A DNA stretch of 64,000 nucleotides from Betaproteobacteria bacterium Ga0074130 (GCA_001464495.1 LNDZ01000033.1:1-64000), one strand, 5' to 3'; counted from the stretch's first letter, positions 16,124 to 25,698 are shown. A program made the numbers and translations. Notes: generated from the sequence alone by a model not told the origin.

Positions 16124-16608
16124 TTGCTCTTTTTACCGCTGCCGGATTTTGTAGGGCGTGGCGTCTTGGCTTCACGAATCACATCGGAGAATTCATCGAT
16201 ATCAGTGAAGTTTCGGTACACCGAAGCAAAGCGCACATAAGCCACCATGTCGAGCTTACGCAACTCACGCATCACCAGATCGCCGATACGGTCCGACGCG
16301 ATTTCGCGCTCGCCCAAGGTCACCAGCTTGTCCACCACGCGATCCATCGCAGCGTCGATGTTTTCGGTCATCACCGGGCGCTTGCGCAGCGCCAGCATAA
16401 AGCTGGCTTTCAATTTGTCGCGGCTGAATTCGGTACGGCTACCGTTCTTTTTGACCACGGCAGGCATTTGCAGCTCGACGCGCTCATAGGTTGTGAAGCG
16501 CTTGTCACAAGCAGGGCAACGGCGGCGGCGACGAACAGTGTCCTCTTCATCGTTCAAGCGCGTATCAACAACCTGCGTATTCAAATCACCGCAATAGGGG
16601 CATTTCAT
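16120..16608 (-). CDS. nrdR: Transcriptional repressor NrdR
   Basis: A 162-aa protein. The N-terminal zinc ribbon has C3, C6, C31 and C34, with the basic run RRRRR between; the ATP-cone domain follows ([16 protein letters not shown], from about residue 49). NrdR senses ATP/dATP and represses ribonucleotide reductase genes by binding NrdR boxes. The C-terminal tail is Lys/Ser-rich. It overlaps the genes on both sides by 4 bases, so translation is coupled from the Cys-rich gene through to ribD. Confidence 0.97.
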   Translation of the reverse strand: MKCPYCGDLNTQVVDTRLNDEEDTVRRRRRCPACDKRFTTYERVELQMPAVVKKNGSRTEFSRDKLKASFMLALRKRPVMTENIDAAMDRVVDKLVTLGEREIASDRIGDLVMRELRKLDMVAYVRFASVYRNFTDIDEFSDVIREAKTPRPTKSGSGKKSK

Positions 16609-17372
16609 TGCTTGGGGTCGCTCTTTTTCAGACTGGCCTTAGTGCACAGCGCCCGGTTAAACCAAGTCGCTTTTGCCACATCAATGTAGTTATCGAAATC
16701 ACACGGCGGCAGATAAAACCCGTTTCCGCCTTCCTTCAAGCCTTCTTCGTCTTTGAAATCTGTGGCCAGTGTTGCACTCAATGTTTTTAAACACTGTGCA
16801 GGCTTAGCGCCATGATATTGCGCCAACGCCAAGTCGTTGCGCACTTGATCGAGCTCGATCCGATGCATGAAGTCATTGCACCCTGTCAGCAAGGTCTGCG
16901 CCACATTCTCTGCCTGCTGATAGCGGCGCGTGCGATAAAAAGCCATGAATTGATCACGTGCCTTCTGACGGTTTTTAGCCGTGCATGCCTTGGGGGGAAT
17001 GAAGTAGGTTCCTTCAAAGCCCGCACGCATGCCGCAAAAATCACGGCAGGCATCGGCCGTTTTTGGCACGACACGAATCGCGGCACTCTCCTGCACAAAA
17101 GCAACACGGCAGGCTGACGCGCTATCGCCCTGCATCTCCGAATCGGCATGGCCGGTATGCCCACGAATGACACCTGCCACATCACAGGTATGACAGTTGC
17201 CGCCAATGGTATTGATTTCGAACGTCAGCTTTTGCTGTGCGTCGCGACGCACGAGCAATGTGCCGGTATCTCCCTTGAGCACATAATGCCCTGTGCGAAT
17301 CTCAGGCGGTGCGCCATGCGCCAGCGAGGCCACGACGACCGCCCAGAGAAAGACTAGGAGACGGCGGATCAT
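16605..17372 (-). CDS. Cys-rich exported protein of unknown function
   Basis: A 255-aa protein from ATG 17372; a longer frame to 17426 would hide the signal peptide. Residues 1-20 ([20 protein letters not shown]) form a clear Sec signal, with cleavage expected after HGA. The mature part contains ten Cys, including CHTC and CRDFC, which suggests a disulfide-stabilised periplasmic protein. A helical, possibly TPR-like stretch runs from about 130 to 205. I do not recognise the family. It sits between glyA and nrdR, overlapping nrdR by 4 bases, an unusual insertion into a conserved gene order. Confidence 0.65.
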   Translation of the reverse strand: MIRRLLVFLWAVVVASLAHGAPPEIRTGHYVLKGDTGTLLVRRDAQQKLTFEINTIGGNCHTCDVAGVIRGHTGHADSEMQGDSASACRVAFVQESAAIRVVPKTADACRDFCGMRAGFEGTYFIPPKACTAKNRQKARDQFMAFYRTRRYQQAENVAQTLLTGCNDFMHRIELDQVRNDLALAQYHGAKPAQCLKTLSATLATDFKDEEGLKEGGNGFYLPPCDFDNYIDVAKATWFNRALCTKASLKKSDPKQ

Positions 17373-17395
17373 GAACGGATGTTTATCCGCGAGCC

Positions 17396-18643
17396 TTATG
17401 CGCCATACACCGGGAACTTCGCACACAGCGCGGCAACTTCCGTCCGCGCCTTGGCCAGCACGGCTTCGTCACCCGGTGCATCGAGAACATCTGCAACGAG
17501 GTGCGCCACACGTTCGGCTTCGATCTCAGTGAAGCCGCGCGTGGTCATGGCTGGGGTGCCGATGCGGATACCCGATGTCACCATGGGCTTTTCCGGATCG
17601 TTCGGAATCGCGTTCTTGTTCACGGTGATGTGTGCGGCCCCAAGCGCAGCCTCGGCATCCTTGCCCGTAATCTTCTTGGCACGCAGATCGACCAAGAAGA
17701 CGTGCGACTCGGTACGCCCGGACACAATACGCAGGCCACGGTGGGTCAGCACCTTAGCCATGACGATGGCGTTCTCGATCACCTGTTCCTGATACAGCTT
17801 GAAGTCAGACGTTGCGGCTTCTTTGAAAGAGGCGGCCTTGGCAGCGATGACATGCATAAGCGGGCCGCCCTGCAGGCCGGGGAAGACGGCGGAGTTCAAC
17901 GCCTTCTCATGCTCGGCCTTCATGAGGATAACGCCACCACGAGGACCGCGCAGGGTCTTGTGCGTAGTCGATGTCACCACATCGGCATGCGGCACCGGAT
18001 TTGGATAGTAGCCAGCGGCGATCAAGCCAGCGTAGTGGGCCATGTCCACCCAGAAGATGGCGCCCACTTCCTTGGCAACCTTGGCAAAGCGCGCAAAGTC
18101 GATACGCAGCGAATAGGCCGACGCACCCGCGATGATGATGCGCGGCTTGTGTTCGCGCGCCAATGCTTCCACCTGGTCGTAGTCGATTTCTTCCTTGGCA
18201 TTGAGGCCGTAGGAAATGGCGTTGAACCACTTGCCGGACATGTTCAGCTTCATGCCGTGCGTGAGGTGGCCGCCCTCAGCGAGGCTCATGCCGAGCAGCG
18301 TGTCGCCCGGCTTGGCAAAGGCCATGAGTACCGCCTGATTGGCTTGTGAGCCGGAGTTGGGCTGCACATTGGCGGCCTCGGCACCAAATAGCTTCTTGAG
18401 TCGGTCGATGGCCAGTTGTTCGGTGACATCGACATATTCGCAACCGCCGTAGTAACGCTTGCCCGGATAACCTTCCGCATATTTATTGGTCAGCTGCGAC
18501 CCTTGCGCTTCCATCACCGCCGCGCTGACGTAGTTTTCAGAGGCGATCAGCTCAATGTGATCTTCCTGGCGCTGGTTCTCAGCCGTGATTGAAGCCCACA
18601 GTTCAGGATCGGTCTTGGCAAGGGTGTTGTGCTTGGAAAACAT
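17396..18643 (-). CDS. glyA: Serine hydroxymethyltransferase
   Basis: A 415-aa PLP enzyme from ATG 18643. The PLP Lys is K229 in [14 protein letters not shown], with [13 protein letters not shown] and [10 protein letters not shown] typical of GlyA. It interconverts serine and tetrahydrofolate with glycine and 5,10-methylene-tetrahydrofolate, supplying one-carbon units that ThyA (28.5 kb) consumes. It is the first gene of the leftward run to ribD. About 200 bp of non-coding DNA precede it, in which I see no recognisable riboswitch. Confidence 0.98.
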   Translation of the reverse strand: MFSKHNTLAKTDPELWASITAENQRQEDHIELIASENYVSAAVMEAQGSQLTNKYAEGYPGKRYYGGCEYVDVTEQLAIDRLKKLFGAEAANVQPNSGSQANQAVLMAFAKPGDTLLGMSLAEGGHLTHGMKLNMSGKWFNAISYGLNAKEEIDYDQVEALAREHKPRIIIAGASAYSLRIDFARFAKVAKEVGAIFWVDMAHYAGLIAAGYYPNPVPHADVVTSTTHKTLRGPRGGVILMKAEHEKALNSAVFPGLQGGPLMHVIAAKAASFKEAATSDFKLYQEQVIENAIVMAKVLTHRGLRIVSGRTESHVFLVDLRAKKITGKDAEAALGAAHITVNKNAIPNDPEKPMVTSGIRIGTPAMTTRGFTEIEAERVAHLVADVLDAPGDEAVLAKARTEVAALCAKFPVYGA

Positions 18644-18843
18644 TTTTATTCCAATAAAAGTGCTTCGGCCAGCGCATGCCAACCTTCATGGCACGCCCAA
18701 GCCAAAACAGGGGTTTCCGTTGTTCGGCAAGGCAATGAAAGGAAATCTTACCACCAGCCGTGCTGGCTCAGCCTCATCCCTACCCGGAAACTCGCCGACG
18801 CTCTTACTTTACTGCCGACAGCGTGCGTTTCAGGCCTACCCGC

Positions 18844-19497
18844 TTACTCAAGCGTCAGCTCAAGCGTGTTGTCGAGATGGCTTTGCACACCCCAGTCGAG
18901 GAGCTGCCAGCCGGGGCTACCCACTTCGATCCAGTTGAGCGCGGCATTCGGGATCGGGAAGTCGCGCGCGGTTTCCAGCGGGCGGTGGGTGGCAACTCGG
19001 TAAATGACATCGAGCACACCACCGTGGGCGAACAGCACAATGGTCTGGCCAGTGTGACGCTGGGCAAGGCGGTTGACGGTGGTTTTGATGCGTTCGGCAA
19101 AGCCGGCGAGGTTTTCGCCGCTGCCGAAGGAGAAATGCAGGTCGCGGCTGATGTAGCGGTCAAAATCATCACGCGCCTTGATGTCGTCCTGGGTCAGGCC
19201 TTGATAGTCGCCGTAGTGACGCTCGCGCAGACCCGGCTCCATCTGCAATGGAAGCTCTAGCAACTGCGCGGCGGCGGCGGCCGTATCGCGTGCGCGCTGC
19301 AGATCGCTGCTGTAGAGGGCGGCAAACTCGTACTTGGCCAGCCCGCGCGCCGCTGCAAATGCCTGCTTGTAACCGGTTGCATTGAGCGGAATGTCGATCT
19401 GCCCCTGAATACGGCGTTCGGCGTTCCAGTCGGTTTCGCCGTGGCGAACAATGCAGATACGGGTGGGAAGTGGCAGGTGAAAAGCTGGCGAATTCAT
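18844..19497 (-). CDS. Histidine phosphatase family protein (phosphoglycerate mutase-like)
   Basis: A 217-aa protein from ATG 19497; a frame to 19518 exists. The catalytic RHGE motif is in ICIVRHGETDWN near residue 18, and the second His is in FAHGGVLDVIYR. The family branch includes CobC, GpmB and broad-spectrum phosphatases; the exact substrate cannot be told. It is cytoplasmic and monocistronic, divergent from the TRAP transporter genes with a short shared promoter region of about 70 bp. Confidence 0.85.
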   Translation of the reverse strand: MNSPAFHLPLPTRICIVRHGETDWNAERRIQGQIDIPLNATGYKQAFAAARGLAKYEFAALYSSDLQRARDTAAAAAQLLELPLQMEPGLRERHYGDYQGLTQDDIKARDDFDRYISRDLHFSFGSGENLAGFAERIKTTVNRLAQRHTGQTIVLFAHGGVLDVIYRVATHRPLETARDFPIPNAALNWIEVGSPGWQLLDWGVQSHLDNTLELTLE

Positions 19498-19565
19498 GGG
19501 CTTAGTTGCTGCGCGCATGGTTTACACTGCGCGCTCTTTGCTTCTTTGAAGATCCGTATTTTACC

Positions 19566-20105
19566 TTGTCACAGCTGCTCATCCTGTCGCGTTTCATTGA
19601 TCGTTTTAATGGCCTTAGCGCAAAAATTGCCAGTGCCATGGTGCTGCTCGCCTGTTTAATCAGCGCGGGCAATGCCTTGATCCGCTACGGCTTTTCGGGT
19701 GGCTCCAATGCCTGGCTGGAAGTGCAGTGGCATCTATTCGCCGGCATGGTCATGCTCGGCTCGGCCTACACACTCTCCCGCAACGGCCATGTGCGTGTGG
19801 ACGTGCTCTACGGCGGCTGGAAAGCGCGCACGCAGGCATGGGTTGATCTGTTTGGCTTCTGCGTGTTTCTGCTGCCCGTTACCCTCTGGCTGCTGACCTA
19901 CACCTGGCCCATGTTCGCAACCGCGTGGGCCACGCAAGAGGTCTCAGCCAATGCCGGCGGTCTGCCGCTTTGGCCCGCCAAGTTGATGTTGCCACTGGGC
20001 TTTGCCGCGCTGGCACTGCAAGGTATCTCCGAAATCATCAAACGGATTGCCTGGCTGCGCGGGGTGATCGAGATGGATACCCACTATGAGCGGCCGCTGC
20101 AGTGA
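19566..20105 (+). CDS. TRAP transporter small permease (DctQ)
   Basis: A 179-aa integral membrane protein. The start is uncertain: TTG 19566 gives the expected length and leaves room for a promoter, whereas ATG 19506 would lie 8 bp from the divergent phosphatase start. Four hydrophobic segments are visible, with GNALIRYGFSGGSNAWLEV after the first, typical of DctQ. It partners DctM in a sodium- or proton-driven uptake system with a periplasmic binding protein. Its stop overlaps the dctM GTG start. The binding protein gene lies 2 kb away on the other strand. Confidence 0.88.
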   Translation: MSQLLILSRFIDRFNGLSAKIASAMVLLACLISAGNALIRYGFSGGSNAWLEVQWHLFAGMVMLGSAYTLSRNGHVRVDVLYGGWKARTQAWVDLFGFCVFLLPVTLWLLTYTWPMFATAWATQEVSANAGGLPLWPAKLMLPLGFAALALQGISEIIKRIAWLRGVIEMDTHYERPLQ

Positions 20106-21586
20106 CTGAATACGCCGCCCCGTTGATGTTTGTCGGTCTGGTGTGTTTTCTCCTGATCGGCTTTCCCGTTGCCTTTTCCCTCGCCGCTCTGGGTTTGAGT
20201 GCGGCTTTCGTTGGGGTTGAGTTGGGCTTTTTCCCGATGAGCTTTGTCGAGGGTATGCCCTTCCGCATCTTCGACATTCTTACGCGTGAACTTTTGCTCT
20301 CCATTCCCTTCTTCACCTTCATGGGCGCGTTGCTGGAGCGCTGTGGGCTAGCGGAAGACCTGCTCGAAGGCGTGGGCCAATTGTTTGGCGGCTTTCCCGG
20401 TGGTGTAGCGATTGGCGTAATTCTGGTTGGCGCGATTCTGGGCGCCATCACCGGCACGGTGGCAGCATCGGTCATCGCCATGGGCATGATCTCGCTGCCA
20501 GTGATGCTGCGCTACGGCTACGACATGCGCATTGCCACGGGCGTTATTGCAGCCTCTGGCACGATCACCCAGCTGATTCCCCCCTCGCTGGTGCTCATCA
20601 TTTTGGCTGACCAGCTACACACACCTGTGAGCCAGATGTATGCCGGCGCAATGGGGCCCTCGCTGGTGCAAGTCCTGCTCTTTGTTGCCTTCATCGGTTT
20701 TGTCGCACTCACACAGCCACACAAAGTGCCGCCGCTACCGCCAGAAGCACGTACGCAACGTGGCTGGCCGCTCATCAAGCGCGTGCTGTGGGGCATGCTG
20801 CCGTCCGTCGCGCTGATCTTTCTGGTGCTTGGCACCATCTTCATGGGGCTGGCAACACCGACCGAAGCGGGTGCCATGGGCGCAGTGGGTGCAATGGTAC
20901 TGGCCGCACTGCACAAGCGCCTGAGCTGGAAGCTGGTGTGGGAAGGCATGCAAACCACGATGGAGGTCACCACGATGGTGGTCTTTATCCTCATCGGCTC
21001 CACCATGTTCACGCTGGTGTTCCAGGGCATGCATGGCAATCACTGGGTCGAGTCGCTGGTGAGCTCACTGCCGGGTGGCGTGATCGGCTTTTTGTTCTTT
21101 GTCAGCGCGCTAATCTTTGTGCTGGCCTTCTTTCTCGACTTCTTCGAGATCGCCTTTATCCTGATCCCCCTGCTCGCGCCGGTGGCGCAAAAGCTGGGCA
21201 TCGATCTGGTGTGGTTTGGCGTGCTGATCTGCATCACCATGCAAACCGCCTTCATGCACCCGCCTTTCGGCTTCGCCCTGTTCTATCTGCGCGGTATTGC
21301 GCCTAAAGAGGTAAAAAGCAGCGACATCTACCGCGGCGCAATCCCGTGGCTATGCCTGCAATTGCTGATGGCAATGATCGTCATCTTCTGGCCGGGGCTG
21401 GTCACCGGCTGGCTGGACAAACAGGCAGTGATTGATGAAGACCGTGTAAAGATCGAGATTCCGCACAACATCTATCCAGCGTATGCGGCTCCGGATGCAG
21501 TGCAGACTGGGCCGGAGGCGTCGGTAGCGAATGACGCGGAAGATCGTGCGATCAGCCACGCTCTACGCCAGCAAGAGGTGAAATGA
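20102..21586 (+). CDS. TRAP transporter large permease (DctM)
   Basis: A 494-aa protein from GTG 20102, overlapping dctQ by 4 bases. It has the 12 or so hydrophobic segments of DctM, including SIPFFTFMGALLERCGLAEDLL, GAILGAITGTVAAS and PPSLVLIILAD. A C-terminal cytoplasmic tail of about 70 residues after the last segment is longer than in many DctM proteins. It forms the transport channel; the binding protein encoded at 22549-23697 resembles 2-oxoacid binders, so 2-oxo acids or related carboxylates are the likely cargo. Confidence 0.95.
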   Translation: MTEYAAPLMFVGLVCFLLIGFPVAFSLAALGLSAAFVGVELGFFPMSFVEGMPFRIFDILTRELLLSIPFFTFMGALLERCGLAEDLLEGVGQLFGGFPGGVAIGVILVGAILGAITGTVAASVIAMGMISLPVMLRYGYDMRIATGVIAASGTITQLIPPSLVLIILADQLHTPVSQMYAGAMGPSLVQVLLFVAFIGFVALTQPHKVPPLPPEARTQRGWPLIKRVLWGMLPSVALIFLVLGTIFMGLATPTEAGAMGAVGAMVLAALHKRLSWKLVWEGMQTTMEVTTMVVFILIGSTMFTLVFQGMHGNHWVESLVSSLPGGVIGFLFFVSALIFVLAFFLDFFEIAFILIPLLAPVAQKLGIDLVWFGVLICITMQTAFMHPPFGFALFYLRGIAPKEVKSSDIYRGAIPWLCLQLLMAMIVIFWPGLVTGWLDKQAVIDEDRVKIEIPHNIYPAYAAPDAVQTGPEASVANDAEDRAISHALRQQEVK

Positions 21587-21969
21587 TGTCTCTCCAAAAA
21601 TCATTTAAAGGTTTGGGGCGGTGGTTACTCTTTTGCGCAGTATTCAGCGGTGCGACTTATTGGTATTTAGGAAGTCGCTTGCTCATACTTCGCTACTCAG
21701 AACATAGCTTGAAAGAGCCAGTCCTCATCACCATCAATGAGACAGTTCCTTTGTTATCTGTCAGCGAGAGATTAGAAACAGGCGAAGCGGGGGGATTTAG
21801 ATACATTGAATTCCCCCAAACACTTGGGGCAATTTCCGTCAGTATTCAATCCGCAATGCACGGTAGGCAATCTTGCCAAGTCACCGTCTCAAGTCGCGGC
21901 TGTGAACTTGAGATATTTCTTACTGCGAGCAAGCTGTCTTGTGGGAATGCCTGTTCAAAGTCTTTCTGA
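21583..21969 (+). CDS. Small membrane-anchored hypothetical protein
   Basis: A 128-aa protein whose ATG overlaps the dctM stop by 4 bases, suggesting coupled translation. One hydrophobic segment (about residues 13-30) follows a basic N-terminus, so the rest is probably periplasmic. The C-terminal part has four Cys. No family was recognised. Its base composition is clearly AT-richer than dctM, so it may be a later addition. It is convergent with the gene at 22002. Confidence 0.5.
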   Translation: MMSLQKSFKGLGRWLLFCAVFSGATYWYLGSRLLILRYSEHSLKEPVLITINETVPLLSVSERLETGEAGGFRYIEFPQTLGAISVSIQSAMHGRQSCQVTVSSRGCELEIFLTASKLSCGNACSKSF

Positions 21970-22001
21970 CATCCTTAAGCGTTTTTGCGTGGGATCTAAA
22001 C

Positions 22002-22547
22002 TTAGTTCGGTGGCGTTTCTGCAGTCATGCTCTCGCATGGTCGACATTGCAGGTGTAACGCCGATATCTGTCGGGCTTGGTAATCGACAGTCAGTTGCGA
22101 GCACACCCCCTCAATCTCTGCCTGACCGCTCGCACCTGGCAAGCTGACACCAAAATATTGTTCGGCAACACTCACTGGCATTCCCACACGCAAGGGCGTA
22201 AGCAAGCGCCAGCGTGGGCTATCGACACGAATTTCGATGGGTGTCACTTCGTCGCGCGGCGTCACCACAAGGAAACGTGCGGCGTAGCCTTTGCCGATGA
22301 AACGATGCACACGGCATGTACTGCTGCCGCACGGAAAGGTGCCGCCCTCTGGGGTTTCGCTCACCGCCTCAAGCACCGGGCGTAATTCAGCAAGGGTTGG
22401 CGGCAGGCGATTGACGACACTGGCGCACAGATCGAAAGGGTCGCTAGCCTTGGCAACCACGTGATGCGTAGGTACCTGTGCAACTGCGCTTCCGCAGAGT
22501 ACGGCGAGCATCCCTATGCCCAGCCAATAAACTACGCGCTGTTTCAA
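22002..22547 (-). CDS. Exported hypothetical protein downstream of dctP
   Basis: A 181-aa protein with a likely TTG start at 22547, one base after the dctP stop; the open frame extends into dctP. Residues 1-23 (KQRVVYWLGIGMLAVLCGSAVAQ) are a Sec signal peptide. The mature part has several Cys and no recognised domain. Its place directly behind dctP and opposite the dctQM set suggests cotranscription with pmbA and dctP; a role in the transporter is only a guess. Confidence 0.55.
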   Translation of the reverse strand: MKQRVVYWLGIGMLAVLCGSAVAQVPTHHVVAKASDPFDLCASVVNRLPPTLAELRPVLEAVSETPEGGTFPCGSSTCRVHRFIGKGYAARFLVVTPRDEVTPIEIRVDSPRWRLLTPLRVGMPVSVAEQYFGVSLPGASGQAEIEGVCSQLTVDYQARQISALHLQCRPCESMTAETPPN

Positions 22548-22548
22548 T

Positions 22549-23697
22549 TCAGCGGGGCAGCGCACTCGCTGTTGCCCCGACAAAATTGTCATAGGGCCGC
22601 TCGGTCACGCCGAACCACAGCATTTGTTCATCGCGGAACTTGCGCCAGGGGCCGTAGATGCGCGCGAAGCGCGGATGCTTGGCGGCCAGCTCTTCATACA
22701 AGGCAAACGTCTCATGCTGGGCTGCTTCCATCATGGCCTTGGGGAAGAAACGTAGCTCGGTACCACCGCCAACAAGGCGTTTGAGTGCCGCCATGTTCTT
22801 GGCGTCGTAAGCGGCCTGCATGTTGGTGTGGGCGTAGGCGCAGGCATCTTCGAGAATGGCTTGGTAACTCTTGGGCAGCTTTTTCCATTCATCCTGATTG
22901 ATGAACATGGAGAGCTGCGCGCCGCCTTCCCACCACGCTGGGGTGTAGTAGTACTTGGCGACTTTCTGGAAACCAAACTTCTCGTCGTCGTAGGGCCCCA
23001 CCCACTCAGCGGCATCGATGGCACCTTTTTCCAGTGCGGGGTAGAGGTCATTGCCGGGGATCTGCTGTGGCAGCACACCCAACCGCTGCATCACTTGCCC
23101 GGCCAGCCCACCGATGCGTAGCTTGAGTCCCTTGAGGTCGTCGAGCGAATTAATTTCTTTGCGGTACCAGCCGCCCATCTGCGCGCCGGTATTGCCGCAG
23201 GGGATGTTGTAGATGTTGTACTCAGCGAGCAAATCGCGGATCAGTTGCATGCCGCCGCCATGCCACATCCACGCTGCATGCTGGCGACTGTTCATGCCAA
23301 AGGGCATGGCTGTATCAAACGCTAGCGCCGGGTCTTTGCCGACGTAGTAATAGCTGGTGGTGTGGCCGATGGGCACGCTGCCCTTTTGCACCGCATCCAT
23401 CACCTGATTGCCGGGCATGAGTTCGCCACCCGCAAATACTTCGATCTGAAAGCGGCCATCCGTTGCAGCAGCAACCCGCTCGGCCATCACCTGCGCCGCA
23501 CCGAAAATGGTGTCGAGGCTCTTGGGATAACTCGATGCGAGACGCCACTTGATGACGGGCAACTCGGCCGTGCCTTGTGGCGTGATCGCTGCGGCGTCTT
23601 TCGCTAACTTATCTTCCGCAGGCTTGCTGCATGCGGCCAGCACGCTGCTGCCGGCGAGCGCTGTGAGGGCATGTTGTACGAAGCGACGGCGCGACAT
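22549..23697 (-). CDS. TRAP transporter substrate-binding protein (DctP, TakP-like)
   Basis: A 382-aa protein. The N-terminus has a twin-arginine pattern (SRRRFVQHA) followed by a lipobox with C23 (LAAC), so it may be a Tat-exported lipoprotein; a phage-free Sec route is also possible. The body matches the 2-oxoacid-binding branch typified by TakP: GGELMPGNQVMDAV, the Tyr-rich YYYVGKDPALAF, LRIGGLAGQV and EWVGPYDDEKFGF. It captures solutes in the periplasm for DctQM, encoded convergently at 19.6-21.6 kb. It starts 3 bp after the pmbA stop. Confidence 0.93.
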   Translation of the reverse strand: MSRRRFVQHALTALAGSSVLAACSKPAEDKLAKDAAAITPQGTAELPVIKWRLASSYPKSLDTIFGAAQVMAERVAAATDGRFQIEVFAGGELMPGNQVMDAVQKGSVPIGHTTSYYYVGKDPALAFDTAMPFGMNSRQHAAWMWHGGGMQLIRDLLAEYNIYNIPCGNTGAQMGGWYRKEINSLDDLKGLKLRIGGLAGQVMQRLGVLPQQIPGNDLYPALEKGAIDAAEWVGPYDDEKFGFQKVAKYYYTPAWWEGGAQLSMFINQDEWKKLPKSYQAILEDACAYAHTNMQAAYDAKNMAALKRLVGGGTELRFFPKAMMEAAQHETFALYEELAAKHPRFARIYGPWRKFRDEQMLWFGVTERPYDNFVGATASALPR

Positions 23698-23700
23698 GAT

Positions 23701-25041
23701 TTAGTTGCCAGCGACGGTCATTTTCTCGATCAGGATCGAGCCAACCGGTTTGGAGCCGCGCATCAGCACGTCGTTACCCACAGCCACGATGTTCCTAAGC
23801 ATGTCCTTGAGATTGCCGGCGATGGTGAACTCATGTACCGGATAGGCGATCTCGCCGTTTTCAACCCAATAGCCGGCAGCGCCCCGCGAATAATCGCCGG
23901 TGACATAGTTCACACCCTGACCCAACAGCTCGGTGACGATGAGGCCACGCCCCATTTTCTTGATCAGCGCAGCAAAGTCGAGATCGCCCGGCTTGACGAT
24001 AAGGTTATGGCTGCCGCCGGCATTGCCGGTGGTCTGCATGCCCAACTTGCGCGCCGAGTAGGTGGACAGGAAGTAACCCTGCAACACACCATCCACAATA
24101 ACCTCGCGATCCTGTGTAGCAACGCCATCATCATCGAAGGGGCTGCTGGCGAAACCACCGATCAGGTGAGGGCGTTCGCTGATCTGCATGAACTTGGGAA
24201 AGACCTGAGTGCCCAGCGAATCGAGCAAGAAGGACGACTTACGATAGAGCGAACCACCGCTGACGGCGCGCACAAAGCTGCCAATCAGACCGGCCGCCAG
24301 CGGCGCTTCAAATAGCACCGGCACTTGTGCAGTCTTAGGCTGACGGGCCTGCAGGCGCGACAGGGCGCGGCGGGCAGCATAGTCGCCAATCACTTCTGGT
24401 GCGGCCAAGTCGACACTCTTGCGCTGGCTGCTGTACCAGTCGTCCCGCTGCATGTCGTCGCCCTTGCCAGCAATCACCGAGCAGGCGATGTAGTGGCGCG
24501 AGCTGGCGTAGCCATCGCAGAAGCCAAGGCTGTTAGCCGAAACAAAGTGCGATTGCTGTACCGACACGCTGGCGCCTTCGGAGTTGCTAATCAGCGGGCT
24601 GACATTGAATGCGGCTTCTTCAGCGCGCTTGGCCAGCTCAATGGAATCTCCTACCGACACGTCCCAAGGGTGATAGAGATCGAGCTCCATCGACTTCTTG
24701 GCCAGCAGCTTTTCGTCGGCGAGGCCAGCGGCGCTGTCGGCAGCGGTGAAGCGGGCAATCGACAAAGCGGCATCCACCGTAGCGCGCAAGGCTTCAGGCG
24801 CAAAGTCGGACGAGCTGGCGTGGCCGCGTTGTTGGCCCAGATAGACGGTAACGCCAACGCCTTTGTCTCGATTGTATTCAATGGTCTCGACTTCGCTTTT
24901 GCGTACCGAGACAGACTGGCCAAAACCTTCTGAAACATCAACTTCGCAAGCGGTAGCACCGGCCTTGCGGGCATGTTGCAACACGTCCTGGGCAAGATTG
25001 CGCAGGGTGTCCTGAGAATAATTGAAACCTGAACCTGACAT
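23701..25041 (-). CDS. pmbA: Metalloprotease PmbA/TldE
   Basis: A 446-aa protein of the TldD/PmbA family. Marks include GVGVTVYLGQQRGHASSSDF (about 63-82), GFASSPFDDDG and the C-terminal GSILIEKMTVAGN. With TldD it forms a hetero-oligomeric protease that processes modified peptides; TldE/PmbA itself lacks the zinc-binding motif. tldD is not in the window. The start codon abuts a potential start of the divergent darP frame (CATATG), so the two genes share a very short intergenic control region. Confidence 0.96.
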   Translation of the reverse strand: MSGSGFNYSQDTLRNLAQDVLQHARKAGATACEVDVSEGFGQSVSVRKSEVETIEYNRDKGVGVTVYLGQQRGHASSSDFAPEALRATVDAALSIARFTAADSAAGLADEKLLAKKSMELDLYHPWDVSVGDSIELAKRAEEAAFNVSPLISNSEGASVSVQQSHFVSANSLGFCDGYASSRHYIACSVIAGKGDDMQRDDWYSSQRKSVDLAAPEVIGDYAARRALSRLQARQPKTAQVPVLFEAPLAAGLIGSFVRAVSGGSLYRKSSFLLDSLGTQVFPKFMQISERPHLIGGFASSPFDDDGVATQDREVIVDGVLQGYFLSTYSARKLGMQTTGNAGGSHNLIVKPGDLDFAALIKKMGRGLIVTELLGQGVNYVTGDYSRGAAGYWVENGEIAYPVHEFTIAGNLKDMLRNIVAVGNDVLMRGSKPVGSILIEKMTVAGN

Positions 25042-25070
25042 ATGAACGGGGATGTAGGAGGCTGGAAAGC

Positions 25071-25076
25071 TATAAT
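25071..25076 (+). promoter_or_regulatory. -10 box for darP
   Basis: A perfect TATAAT sits in the short region after the pmbA start. It predicts transcription starting near 25083, which coincides with a GTG codon at 25084 and lies 40 bases before ATG 25123. No good -35 was seen. It makes the ATG at 25042 an unlikely darP start. Confidence 0.55.
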
Positions 25077-25122
25077 CATACCCGTGAAGAAACCTTATAA
25101 AGACCGCCCCCTGCCGCGCGGC

Positions 25123-25698
25123 ATGTCCGAGCCGGAAGAACTCGATCCAGAATTCGACGATTCGGGCTTCTATGGCCGCCCCAGCAAGTCACAGCGCAAG
25201 CGTGATGTCGAAGCCTTACAGGACCTCGGCGCCAAGCTCGTTGAGCTATCGGCAGATCAGATCAAGAAGATCGAGATGCCGGAAGAGCTGCGCGCTGCGC
25301 TGAAGGAAGCCCACCGCATTCCGCCGCGCACCGAGGGGCGCCGCCGGCAGCTGCAATACATTGGCCGCATCATGCGCAAGGTCGATCCCGAACCGCTGCA
25401 AGCCGCACTGGACAAGATCGCAGGCCTATCGGCTGCCGAGAATGCGCGCATGCATCAGCGCGAGCGCTTGCGTGACCGGCTGATTGCCGACGAAAAGGTG
25501 ATTGAGGAAATCATCGCCAAATTCCCGCAAGCTGATGTGCAGTATTTACGCCAGCAACGCCGCAACGCCATTCGCGAACATGAGCAGCAGAAGCCGCCCA
25601 AGGCTTATCGCGAAATCTATCGGGTGCTCCGTGAGCTTGAGGCCGATGGCTCCAACTTGCCAGTCCCGACCGAAGACCATGAGGAAGACGAAGCATGA
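25123..25698 (+). CDS. darP: Ribosome-associated protein DarP (YjgA family)
   Basis: A 191-aa protein if started at ATG 25123, close to the 183 aa of the E. coli protein; GTG 25084 is possible if the mRNA is leaderless. The family core starts at PSKSQRKRDVEALQDLG and continues through RIPPRTEGRRRQLQYIGRIMRKVD to a C-terminal Arg-rich helix. DarP binds the 50S precursor and helps late large-subunit assembly. Its stop overlaps the mog start by 4 bases. Confidence 0.95.
   Translation: MSEPEELDPEFDDSGFYGRPSKSQRKRDVEALQDLGAKLVELSADQIKKIEMPEELRAALKEAHRIPPRTEGRRRQLQYIGRIMRKVDPEPLQAALDKIAGLSAAENARMHQRERLRDRLIADEKVIEEIIAKFPQADVQYLRQQRRNAIREHEQQKPPKAYREIYRVLRELEADGSNLPVPTEDHEEDEA

Noticed and set aside
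17501..18349. A 282-codon plus-strand frame inside glyA
   Set aside because: Antisense shadow of glyA; no homology pattern and no start signal.
18644..18843. Riboswitch in the 200 bp before glyA
   Set aside because: No glycine, THF or SAM aptamer core could be recognised by eye.
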